A stretch of DNA of 64,000 nucleotides from Paenibacillus barengoltzii NBRC 101215 (GTDB taxonomy: Bacteria; Bacillota; Bacilli; Paenibacillales; Paenibacillaceae), in assembly GCF_004000745.1 (NCBI RefSeq), contig NZ_BILV01000026.1:1-64000 (forward strand). The letters run 5' to 3'. Positions 15,668 to 24,875 of this stretch are shown here, in pieces. The position numbers were made by a program, and so were the translations under genes. How positions within the stretch are numbered: the stretch's first letter is position 1; the number at the start of each line of letters is the position of its first letter. Below the pieces are notes generated by a model that was not told the origin of the DNA, made no database searches, and saw only the letters and a program-made list of their open reading frames with translations.

Positions 15668-17308
15668 TTACTTGTAATTCCCGGCATCAATCGCCGCTTG
15701 CTTCTCGTCCAAAATCTCCTGGTATCCGGCATCAAGGTACGTTTTCTTCGCCGCCTCATAGGTGGCATTGAACTCACTCTCCGGCGCGATCGCGATCTTG
15801 ACATACAGCTCCTGGAACAACGAATTCAGATCCGCTTTATATTCATTTACTTTCTCAAGCACCACGCTAAACAAAGCGTCCGGTGTACGGTACTCCGCAT
15901 ATTTGTCGTAATAAGCTAACGAATCCTTCGCCAAATCTTCATGCCCTGGAGGCGACATGCTGCGGAGATATGCTTCGCGCATTTTTACCGGATCGTCGTA
16001 TTTCACCGTTTCAACCACAAGGCACCAATAGTCTTTGTTGTTATTTTGCGAGAGGACAGAATCTCCTTTAAAATCCGGATTTTTCACCGCGATGCCATCG
16101 GCATCCAGCGTGTAGTTTTGACCCTCCACGCCGTTTTGCAGGAAGAACAGGTTCTCCGGCTGGCTCATCCATTCCAGATACATCCATACCGCTGCGCGTT
16201 CCATATCCGAAGATTCATAATTAATGCCCATGATCATCCCAAACGGCCAGTATGCGCGTCCCTGCGGCTTGCGTCCCTCCGGCACCCCGGCTTGCGGGTC
16301 CAGTACCGCGAACTCGGCATCCGGATTATTTTTCAAGGTTGAAGTGATCACGTCGGTGTTGCTGGAAAGATAGAAGCTGAAGGTACCGGTTTTTCCTGCC
16401 ACAAATTCAGCTTTGGCTTTGTTCTCATCATCGCGCAGATAAAATTCTTTATCAATTAAGCCGTTATTGTACTGGTAGTTCAGGTTGCGCAGGTATCGCT
16501 CCGTATCCGCAGTGGTCAGATCCGCAACGCCCAAGTCGGAGTAAAGGGCGCGGTACTTCTTGTCAATCGGCCAATCGCGGAACGCGTAGTTGAACGTGTA
16601 GTTGTTCTTTTTCAACGTTTCACCGCCGACGCCAAGGCCCGCATCTCGCCATTTGCCCAGCAGTTCATTATATTTTTCAAGGGAAGTCAGATCTTCGACC
16701 TTCATGCCCACCTTCTCAACCCAGTCCTTGCGGATCAGCGTCGTGAAGCTGTCCAAGCTGGGGCGTTCACCAAAGAAGAACACGTTCTTCTTATCAACGA
16801 CCCCGTACTGCTGAATCGTATCCCCCATCGTTTTCCAATACGTCGGTGCATAATGTGCGATTTCGTTCCAATCCAGCTCCTGCATGACGCCTTCGCCGTA
16901 GTAGGCCAAAGCCTGAGGCATATCATAATGGAAAATAATATCCGGCGCTTTATGCGAAGCCAGCAGCTGCTCATAATCCGTCACCTCGTTACTGCGAGTG
17001 ATCGGAATAAATTTCACGTCAACGTTGTACTTGTCGCCGAATTGTTGTTGAATCCAACGCGTGTAATAGTTGTCAGTTACGTTCCAGCCTTCGAAAGCCC
17101 TTTCATAAACCGGAAGCTCAAGCGTGACCCTCTCCGGAAAACCCGTCGAATAATCGGGATACTTGCCATCGGTGTTCGTGTTGGAGGAAGGAGACGGCTC
17201 CGTGGTGTTGTCGTTCGAATTGGCGCTCTTGCTGCTGCCTCCCATACAGCCGGACAATAAACCAATGATCATCACCAAACTTAAGATCCAAGTGAACCTT
17301 TTACCCAT
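15668..17308 (-). CDS. Extracellular sugar-binding lipoprotein (LplA/LipO-like)
   Basis: Family 1 solute-binding protein of 546 aa, the long type that goes with LplB/LplC permeases. The lipobox LLSGC places the lipidated cysteine at residue 21, followed by a Gly/Ser/Asn-rich linker. GGGGG stands upstream of the ATG at good distance. It lies between the LplC-type permease and the GH105 gene in one operon, so it probably binds unsaturated pectin-derived oligosaccharides (inference from context). Confidence 0.9.
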   Translation of the reverse strand: MGKRFTWILSLVMIIGLLSGCMGGSSKSANSNDNTTEPSPSSNTNTDGKYPDYSTGFPERVTLELPVYERAFEGWNVTDNYYTRWIQQQFGDKYNVDVKFIPITRSNEVTDYEQLLASHKAPDIIFHYDMPQALAYYGEGVMQELDWNEIAHYAPTYWKTMGDTIQQYGVVDKKNVFFFGERPSLDSFTTLIRKDWVEKVGMKVEDLTSLEKYNELLGKWRDAGLGVGGETLKKNNYTFNYAFRDWPIDKKYRALYSDLGVADLTTADTERYLRNLNYQYNNGLIDKEFYLRDDENKAKAEFVAGKTGTFSFYLSSNTDVITSTLKNNPDAEFAVLDPQAGVPEGRKPQGRAYWPFGMIMGINYESSDMERAAVWMYLEWMSQPENLFFLQNGVEGQNYTLDADGIAVKNPDFKGDSVLSQNNNKDYWCLVVETVKYDDPVKMREAYLRSMSPPGHEDLAKDSLAYYDKYAEYRTPDALFSVVLEKVNEYKADLNSLFQELYVKIAIAPESEFNATYEAAKKTYLDAGYQEILDEKQAAIDAGNYK

Positions 17309-17336
17309 GTCGATTCCCCCTATTTTGAATAGATGG

Positions 17337-18236
17337 CTACTCCTTCACCGCCCCGAGCATGACCCCCTGGACGAAATACTTCTGGATGAACGGATACACG
17401 AACAAGATCGGCAGGGTAGCGAATACAACACACGAGGCTTTGAGCACCTCGGGATTGCTTAACGATACTTGCGTCGCTTCCAGTTGGAAGCTTTCGCTCG
17501 CCTGAATGACCAGGTAATACAATTTGAGCTGCAATGGCCGTAAATCCACCCGTTGTTTAATGTAAAAAAGAGCGTCTTGATAAGCGTTCCAGCGCCCCAC
17601 CGCGTAAAACAGCGACAACGTAGCCAAGATGGGCTTGGAGAGCGGGAGCACGATGCTCCACAGGATGCGGAAATGCCCCGCACCGTCGATCCGCGCCGAT
17701 TCCTCCAGGCTGACCGGAATGCTGCTGGAGATCGCCGTCTTCATGATCAGCAGATTAAAAGCACTGAACGCTTGCGGCAGAATCAGCGCCGACCACGTAT
17801 CCAGCATGCCGAGATTGCTAATCAGCATGTATTCGGGAATGATCCCGCCGCTGAAGTACAAGGTGAACATGAAGAGAAAGGTCAACGTCGTACGGCCCTT
17901 CAGTTGCTTGCGAGATAAGGGATACGCCGCGCAAACCGTAATGATCATGCCCAGCAAGGTGAACAGCACCGTCACCACCACCGACACATACAAGGAGCGC
18001 AGGATGCTGGCGTCAGCAAAAATTTTACTGTACGCCTCCAAGGTAAACCCTTCGGGCCATAAGAACACCTTGTTCGCGATGACATACGCATCATCGCTTA
18101 ATGATTTGGCGACGACGTGGAGAAACGGCAGCAGGCATACGAGCGAGGCGAGAACGATCGTGATATGGATGAGGACATCCCAGATATCATAGCGTTTGCT
18201 GCGACGCAGCGGGAGCGTGTTTGCGGATGCTTTCAT
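17337..18236 (-). CDS. Carbohydrate ABC transporter permease (LplC/YtcP-like)
   Basis: Inner-membrane permease, 299 aa, six hydrophobic segments, with the EAA loop LEESARIDGAGHFRILWSIV and the family C-terminus FVQGVMLGAVKE. It forms a heterodimer with the permease encoded upstream at 18252. The ATP-hydrolysing subunit is absent from the operon, as usual for this class, which uses a shared MsmX-type ATPase (family knowledge). Confidence 0.92.
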   Translation of the reverse strand: MKASANTLPLRRSKRYDIWDVLIHITIVLASLVCLLPFLHVVAKSLSDDAYVIANKVFLWPEGFTLEAYSKIFADASILRSLYVSVVVTVLFTLLGMIITVCAAYPLSRKQLKGRTTLTFLFMFTLYFSGGIIPEYMLISNLGMLDTWSALILPQAFSAFNLLIMKTAISSSIPVSLEESARIDGAGHFRILWSIVLPLSKPILATLSLFYAVGRWNAYQDALFYIKQRVDLRPLQLKLYYLVIQASESFQLEATQVSLSNPEVLKASCVVFATLPILFVYPFIQKYFVQGVMLGAVKE

Positions 18237-18251
18237 GGTTCGCCTCCTTTC

Positions 18252-19214
18252 TTAGAGCAACCCGTCTTCGCCAAGCTTCTTGGCGACCCGATCGGCCATC
18301 AGCACGAGCGCGAGTCCAATGACAGACTGGAACAGCCCCAGTGCAGTGGCGCGGCTGAAGTTCCCGCTCTCAATCCCCCAGCGGTACACCAATACCGGGA
18401 TCGTCGTCGTGAACTCTGTTGTCGCTTTATTTTGCAAGGCAAAGATTCGTTCAAAAGATCCTTCCATGACCCGGCCCAAATTCATGATGAGCAGCGTGAC
18501 GATCGTTGGGCGAATCGATGGCAGCGTCACATTCCATACTTTCCGCCACCTTCCGGCACCGTCCACGGTCGCTGCCTCATACAGCTCGGGGTTGATGCCG
18601 CTCATCGAGGCCAGGTAGATGATCGTTCCCCAGCCCATGCTTTGCCAGACACCGATCGCCAGATAACTGACCAGCCAGTTGTAATCTTCTTGCAGGAAGG
18701 GAATGCGTGTCCCGCCCATCATCGCTATGAGATTATTAATGACGCCGTTGCTTTCGCTCAGAAGTTGATAAGCGATGGCCCCGATAATAATCCAGGACAG
18801 GAAATGCGGCAGATAGAGCAACGTCTGATTCATCCGTTTGAACTTCACGTTCTTGATTTCATTAAGCAAAATGGCAAGAAGCACAGGAATCGTGAAGCTA
18901 AAAACCAGATCGAGCGTATTCAGCAACAACGTATTACGGACCGCACGGCCGAAGTCGTGTTTTCCGAAGATCTCGGTGAACACTTCAAAGCCTACCCATT
19001 CGCTGCCCCAGAACCCCCGGGCGATTTTGTAGTCTTTAAAGGCGAGCACAAGCCCGGACATCGGTGCGTATTTGAACAAGAGTACAAAGGACAATGGAAT
19101 CAGCAGCAGCACATAAAGCTCCCAATCCCGTCGAAGATAAAAGGCCGCCCCCCGACCTAACGAAGGGTCCAGCTTCGGTTTGGACTTCGCGTTTGAAGCG
19201 CTTACAACTTTCAC
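18252..19214 (-). CDS. Carbohydrate ABC transporter permease (LplB-like)
   Basis: Partner permease, about 320 aa, with DWELYVLLLIPLSFVLLFKY as first membrane segment, the LplB hallmark YLPHFLSWIIIGAI and EAA loop LYEAATVDGAGRWRKVW. I prefer the GTG at 19212-19214 because GAGGAGG is 8 bases upstream; a second GTG at 19221-19223 is too close to it. First gene of the GH105 operon. A cre-like site overlaps its first codons. Confidence 0.92.
   Translation of the reverse strand: MKVVSASNAKSKPKLDPSLGRGAAFYLRRDWELYVLLLIPLSFVLLFKYAPMSGLVLAFKDYKIARGFWGSEWVGFEVFTEIFGKHDFGRAVRNTLLLNTLDLVFSFTIPVLLAILLNEIKNVKFKRMNQTLLYLPHFLSWIIIGAIAYQLLSESNGVINNLIAMMGGTRIPFLQEDYNWLVSYLAIGVWQSMGWGTIIYLASMSGINPELYEAATVDGAGRWRKVWNVTLPSIRPTIVTLLIMNLGRVMEGSFERIFALQNKATTEFTTTIPVLVYRWGIESGNFSRATALGLFQSVIGLALVLMADRVAKKLGEDGLL
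19193..19207. promoter_or_regulatory. cre-like CcpA site at the start of the GH105 operon
   Basis: Minus strand TTGTAAGCGCTTCAA agrees with WTGNAANCGNWNNCW except at the last C. It lies in the first codons of the LplB-like gene, where CcpA can act as a roadblock. Confidence 0.5.
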
Positions 19215-19425
19215 AACCTTCACCTCCTCGTTCGTTCTGGCCTGACTCGTTTGAACTTGATTCCGTCTTCGTCATGCGATTTGGCGACGGTAAGTTTGTG
19301 TCAAATCATACCGTCCCGCCTGGCCTGACGTAAATCATGAGTTTTGATACTACGCTTCACTTTTGATTCTCCAACCTGCGGATCGCTTGTCTCCTGCAGC
19401 AAAAGAATCAAATTTGATAGGTTGT

Positions 19426-19475
19426 AGCAAAAATGGAGCTATATGCCCCGGCTCTCCCGAAGCAATATAGCTCCA
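19426..19475 (-). terminator. Terminator of the AraC regulator gene
   Basis: TGGAGCTATAT (19434-19444) and ATATAGCTCCA (19465-19475) are perfect arms around a 20-base loop, followed on the minus strand by TTTTTGC. The remainder of the 19215-19425 gap is the leader of the GH105 operon, where I see no convincing promoter. Confidence 0.85.
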
Positions 19476-19481
19476 ACTTAT

Positions 19482-21815
19482 CTATCCCGAGCTCTGCAGC
19501 TTGCTGGCCTTGTAACTGCTCGGCGGCATCCCTTCATATTTTCGGAAAAATCGGTTGAAACTCTGGACGTTCCCATACCCCACCTCTGCCGCAATCTGCT
19601 TCACCGTCATCCCGGATTCCAGCAGCAGCTCCTTCGCTTTCTCGATGCGCCGCAGGTTAAGGTAATCGATCAGGCTGGTCCCCGTCGTCTCGTAAACGAT
19701 CTTTCGCATATAGGAATAACTGATGCCAATCTCTTTGGCCATCTCCTCAAAGACGATCTCTTCGCAATAATGCGCATCCAGGTAACGAAGAATGCGATCT
19801 CCATACCCCGCGTCACTCTCTGGCTTGCGAGCCAGGTATTGAACAATATCGCGGTAGAACTCACGCATATACGCATCCAACTCCTCCAACGTGTCCATCG
19901 ACGCGATGGAGGAATAGATGTTTCCCCGCCCGGCAAAAATCCGCGTTGGGTTGATTTGATTTTCCCGAAGCTGCTTAATCGTAACCCCAACTAACTGATG
20001 ATAGATGAACATGATGTTGTCGTAGGAAATTGACGGGGATCCTTGAATTTCCTGACGAATCGCCGTTAATTCCTCCAGCAGCCGCTCAAGCTCACCCGCA
20101 GTCAAGTAATTAAGGATCCGTCTCTCGCTGTCCACGGGATACAGATAATGCTTGCCGCGCCCGCGTTCATCCTCCTCGCTCCAGAAGGAGATCCCGCCGC
20201 CGCCGTTCACCATGCGCTGCTTGATAACCTCCATCGCCTCCGCCGCGCGGTCCTGTAGTTCGGAGCAGCTCTCTGTCCGGCTGCTGACGCCAACGGTCAC
20301 GGTATGCCCCAGCAATTTTCCGGCATACTGACGAAGCGTCCCCAGCGCTTCCTTAATGCCTTCGTATCCGCAATCGGCTTCCCCTTCTCCGAAATTGACC
20401 ACCACGGCGAAGCATCCCTCACCTTGATAAACACACCTCGCCGATATCCCAGGCGGAAACACGTTTTCGCTATGGGTGACGATCAAATACCGGTGATAGC
20501 TGCGGGTTTCTGGGTTTGTCGCGTCCACATAGCTTCGATACCGATCAATCGAGAGGACCGCCACGAGGTAATTCGCTTCGGGGAAGATCTCTTCTACGGA
20601 CTGCACCTCTTCCCCGCGCAACAAACGATGAACCGTCAAACTGCGGGCATCCTGCTCCCGTTCCTGCAGCAGTTTATACAGTTGCTCCTCTTCCTCTTGC
20701 ATCCGCTGGAAGACCGAGTTGAGGAAGGCCAGTTCATTTTTGTCCGACACCCCTCGACTGCCGCGGGATCTTACGGTCCTCACCAACTCCCGCAACGGTT
20801 TGGATAACCAGGTTGCAAGGAACACCGTCAACACCGAGCCGGCAAAAATTACGACGGCCGTCAACCAAACGATATTATGCTGCAGCTTATTCGTCTTAGT
20901 CATGAGCGCGTCCATGGAATAGACGTTTACATTCCACCAGTCAAACAGCTTGGAATAAGACCACGTATATAACAGGCGCTCCCCATTCAGTTCGTGGAAG
21001 GCGTACCCTTTCTCCGCTTTGCTCTCTAGAATGCTCTGAAGATATGGTTGATCGCGCCCCTCGGTAAGCAGCAGCGACTTGTCGTTATGCGACAGGATCA
21101 TCCCGTCCGCATTTAACAGCACATAGCCTTGCTCCTCAGGTTCCGTCGACTGTAAATACGTGCCGATCTGATTTTCCCGCAAGTTGACTACGATCGTGCC
21201 ACGGGTGGTTGTGGACAAGCGGCTGAGCGGCAAGACATAAGATATAACGGTCTCCCCGGTGGCCAGTCGGCGCGGGTACCATACGCCGCTAATCCCCCGG
21301 CGTCCGGCCAACGCTTCATCCAGCCAGTCCAACGATTCATAGCGATCCAGCATAGTGATACCCTTGTCAGTTGAGACCACATAATCTGCATCGCTTAAGT
21401 AGAAATAAGAGGAATATACCCCGTTCACCCGATGATTCAAATTCACCAGCTCCCGGAGCACGACCAGAGCTTGGCTGACATGTTGATAATTCCCCTGTAA
21501 CTCAGCATACGTTTCGAACGAACGAATGCGGTCAAACACCCGGTTCGCAGTCAGACGGACCGTATCTTGCGCCAGATTATTTAAGGCCGTTTCATTGAGC
21601 CTTCGGTTCGCATCCAGCCCCGCCAGGGAAGATTCTGCAATCGCCTTTTCTGAGTACCGCAAAATCTGCGTACCGCTGTACAACGTCAGAATGATCGCAG
21701 GAACCGCCATGACGCAGAACAGGATGATTCCCAACTGAAGCATCATCGGAATCCGTTTCATCTTCCCCTTCATCCCCTCCGAAATGGTCTTTTCCGCAGC
21801 AGACTTCTGGGCCAA
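19482..21815 (-). CDS. Membrane-bound AraC-family regulator with extracellular sensor domain
   Basis: One-component regulator of 777 aa. Order: membrane segment (LGIILFCVMAVPAIILTLYS), extracytoplasmic Cache-like domain of about 250 residues, second membrane segment (IVWLTAVVIFAGSVLTVFLATWL) and a C-terminal AraC double helix-turn-helix, seen in LNLRRIEKAKELLLESGMTV and EVGYGNVQSFNRFFRKYEG. It probably senses an extracellular sugar and activates the importer/GH105 operon transcribed downstream. The listed start is a TTG without ribosome site; ATGs at 21771-21773 and 21759-21761 (near GGAGGGG) are alternatives. Confidence 0.88.
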   Translation of the reverse strand: MAQKSAAEKTISEGMKGKMKRIPMMLQLGIILFCVMAVPAIILTLYSGTQILRYSEKAIAESSLAGLDANRRLNETALNNLAQDTVRLTANRVFDRIRSFETYAELQGNYQHVSQALVVLRELVNLNHRVNGVYSSYFYLSDADYVVSTDKGITMLDRYESLDWLDEALAGRRGISGVWYPRRLATGETVISYVLPLSRLSTTTRGTIVVNLRENQIGTYLQSTEPEEQGYVLLNADGMILSHNDKSLLLTEGRDQPYLQSILESKAEKGYAFHELNGERLLYTWSYSKLFDWWNVNVYSMDALMTKTNKLQHNIVWLTAVVIFAGSVLTVFLATWLSKPLRELVRTVRSRGSRGVSDKNELAFLNSVFQRMQEEEEQLYKLLQEREQDARSLTVHRLLRGEEVQSVEEIFPEANYLVAVLSIDRYRSYVDATNPETRSYHRYLIVTHSENVFPPGISARCVYQGEGCFAVVVNFGEGEADCGYEGIKEALGTLRQYAGKLLGHTVTVGVSSRTESCSELQDRAAEAMEVIKQRMVNGGGGISFWSEEDERGRGKHYLYPVDSERRILNYLTAGELERLLEELTAIRQEIQGSPSISYDNIMFIYHQLVGVTIKQLRENQINPTRIFAGRGNIYSSIASMDTLEELDAYMREFYRDIVQYLARKPESDAGYGDRILRYLDAHYCEEIVFEEMAKEIGISYSYMRKIVYETTGTSLIDYLNLRRIEKAKELLLESGMTVKQIAAEVGYGNVQSFNRFFRKYEGMPPSSYKASKLQSSG

Positions 21816-21818
21816 GGA

Positions 21819-21833
21819 AATAAAGCGCTTTCA
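21819..21833. promoter_or_regulatory. cre-like CcpA site upstream of the AraC regulator gene
   Basis: Contains TGAAAGCGCTTTAT on the minus strand, a near-palindromic cre core (AAAGCGCTTT) with mismatches only at the end. It lies directly before the coding region. Confidence 0.4.
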
Positions 21834-21982
21834 TCGCACACTTGGATAAATTATACAACATCGGTGCTCTTAGGGCTATTCCCACGTCTACTGGCCCTAT
21901 AGCCGAACCATCTTCGCGCCCTCTCTTTCATGGCTTTTTTTGATATTTCACGTTACTCTCCCCACCCCAATCTCAGATTCGA

Positions 21983-22035
21983 GTTACAAAATATTATTTT
22001 TGTATATTGAAATGTGTAATAGGCCGTGCTATGAT
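21983..22035 (+). promoter_or_regulatory. Promoter and operator of the aldo/keto reductase gene
   Basis: TTGAAA (22007-22012) and TATGAT (22030-22035) with a 17-base spacer. Immediately upstream is GTTACAAAATATTATTTTTG and then TATATTG, matching the promoter of the 8252-9115 gene base for base over most of 35 positions, with the -35 in the same place. The rest of the 21834-21982 gap shows nothing I can name. Confidence 0.65.
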
Positions 22036-22072
22036 TGTTTCACCGAAAGGGAGGTAAGCTATATGTGCTAGT

Positions 22073-22162
22073 ATGGATGTAACGGAACAGGTCGGCGGCA
22101 AATGGATCCGAGCTTGTCACCGGCACGACGAACACTCGAAGACGTATAGCGAAGCCAGCTAA
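22073..22162 (+). pseudogene. Possible HxlR-type regulator remnant
   Basis: A good ribosome site (AAAGGGAGG) precedes ATG-TGC-TAG at 22062-22070, and one base after that stop an ATG opens a 29-codon frame starting MDVTEQVGGKWIRACHRHDE. The VGGKW motif resembles the start of HxlR/DUF24 regulators (usually IGGKWK). The rest of an HxlR protein is missing. This may be a decayed regulator gene in front of its former target; the similarity is short and could be chance. Confidence 0.3.
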
Positions 22163-22194
22163 TTCGAATTTAAGGGAGAAAGGCGGTAGCGAAA

Positions 22195-23178
<984 letters not shown>

Positions 23179-23227
23179 TCCGGACCGGACTGCCAAGCAA
23201 GCGTCTGACCCCATCATCGGCGAAACG

Positions 23228-23273
23228 AAAGGGAGAGGAAAGCACGGGCTTATCCGCGCGTTCCTCTCCCTTT
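23228..23273. terminator. Bidirectional terminator between converging genes
   Basis: AAAGGGAGAGGAA (23228-23240) and TTCCTCTCCCTTT (23261-23273) are perfect 13-bp arms. It serves the aldo/keto reductase (plus) and the response regulator (minus). Confidence 0.75.
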
Positions 23274-23285
23274 ATCTATGAAAGG

Positions 23286-24875
23286 TTACATCTGCCGCCC
23301 GTTACCGGCCACCAACTTATCGCGGTATTCCTGCGGTGACACTCCCTCCAGCTCTTTGAAGACGCGGGAGAAATGACGGGTATTCTCGAACCCCACCGCA
23401 TTGCTGATCTCCGACAGCTTGCTGGAGCCGCCTTCGAGCAGCTCTTTCGCTTTGCGGATCCGGACTTTTTTCAAATAGGTGACAAAATTTTCCCCGGTAT
23501 ACGCCTTAAACGCCTCACTAAAATAGGAGTAGTTCAACGAGACATGATTGCTGACGATTGCCATATTTAATGGACGGTGGTAATGACTCTCGATATACGC
23601 CACGGCTTCTTTCATATCGCCATGCTCGCTGTGGGCGGATCGAATTTCCTTGATATAGGCGTCAAGATCGAATAGCAGCTGTTCCAGTGATCGGAAATAA
23701 TCATGAAAATGACAGAAACTCGACATATCCCCGACTTTGCGATAGAGCTTCAGCACATCTACGGATGCTTCTCCATACACCCGGAACACTTCATCCAACA
23801 CCTGCTCGTTCATATGCCGGCTGACTGATTCCAGATACGTAATATCTAATTCAGGCAGCTGATCTACCCGGAAAATCTCATGCAACAGCGGCCCAATTTC
23901 CTTCTCTCGATTCGTCCCCAGGATATTTCCCAGCTTGCGAATGGCCTCCCTTGGTACGGGGAAAACCAAGCGATTCGAATTCATTTCTTCGTGCCAGATT
24001 AACCGGGCTTTCGGATAGATGAACGTGTATTTCAGCGCTTCACAGGCCTGACGGTAACATCGCGGCAGGTCCGTAAGACTGCTCCCCTCCTGGCTGACAC
24101 CAATCAGCATCCCGTCAAGTTCCCGTTCTGCCGCCAATAGGGACAAATCCTCAAACTTGCTTCTAGGACCGCCAACCAGAATCATTCGCCCATCGCGATC
24201 CAGCAAGGTAGCGCTGAGAATCCCATCCACGCTTTCAAACATATGCTCGGCAAGCGACTTTAGATCTTCTTTCTTCATGCGACTGCCATCTAAATTTTTG
24301 TAAGTCAGGGCCGCAACCGAGAATGGTAAAGCATACTGGTCGAAACCGATTTCGGAACTCCAAATGCCAATATCCTCTTCGCTCAAATCCGTTTGCAGCA
24401 AGAGCTCCTGCAAGCGTACCGATTGAACCTGCAGTCGATAGCTTTCCGTCACGGCTAACTGCTCAGCCATTTGCGAACGCTTCGCGATGTTCTCCTCGCA
24501 CTTGCGCAGCGCGGCAAACAGCTCATCCCGGCGAATCGGCTTGAGCAAATAATCCACCGCCTGATACCGGATCGCAGCTTTGGCGTACCGAAAATCTTCG
24601 TATCCACTCAGAATCAGAATCTGTGGTCGACCGTTTTGAATGGCGGGCTGCGGTCCTTCCGATACTTGTTCGATGAGTGCAATGCCATCCATGACGGGCA
24701 TGCGGATATCTGTAATGATCACATCAGCGCCTTGGGCCTGATACAGCTCGAGGGCTTCTGCCCCCTGAGCTGCCATCGAGATCTCGAATTGTTCCGGGAA
24801 CTCCCGTTCAATCATCGTTTTTAGCCCAATACGGATATTCTTCTCGTCATCCACGATCAATAGTTTGAATCTCAT
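23286..24875 (-). CDS. Response regulator, YesN-like (receiver plus AraC HTH)
   Basis: About 529 aa. The N-terminal receiver domain has the acidic pair in LLIVDDEKNIRIG, phospho-acceptor Asp in ITDIRMPVMDG and the conserved Lys in YLLKPI. A linker of about 250 residues follows, then the C-terminal AraC double helix-turn-helix (VRIRKAKELLEGGSSKLSEI, GFENTRHFSRVFKELEG). The ATG at 24873-24875 lies 10 bases from GGGAGGG and is better than the TTG nine bases upstream. It overlaps the histidine kinase gene by 29 bases and probably regulates the importer operon just upstream. Confidence 0.92.
   Translation of the reverse strand: MRFKLLIVDDEKNIRIGLKTMIEREFPEQFEISMAAQGAEALELYQAQGADVIITDIRMPVMDGIALIEQVSEGPQPAIQNGRPQILILSGYEDFRYAKAAIRYQAVDYLLKPIRRDELFAALRKCEENIAKRSQMAEQLAVTESYRLQVQSVRLQELLLQTDLSEEDIGIWSSEIGFDQYALPFSVAALTYKNLDGSRMKKEDLKSLAEHMFESVDGILSATLLDRDGRMILVGGPRSKFEDLSLLAAERELDGMLIGVSQEGSSLTDLPRCYRQACEALKYTFIYPKARLIWHEEMNSNRLVFPVPREAIRKLGNILGTNREKEIGPLLHEIFRVDQLPELDITYLESVSRHMNEQVLDEVFRVYGEASVDVLKLYRKVGDMSSFCHFHDYFRSLEQLLFDLDAYIKEIRSAHSEHGDMKEAVAYIESHYHRPLNMAIVSNHVSLNYSYFSEAFKAYTGENFVTYLKKVRIRKAKELLEGGSSKLSEISNAVGFENTRHFSRVFKELEGVSPQEYRDKLVAGNGRQM

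Noticed and set aside
18117-19160. Plus-strand ORF of 347 codons
   Set aside because: Antisense to two permease genes; no recognisable motif and no ribosome site.
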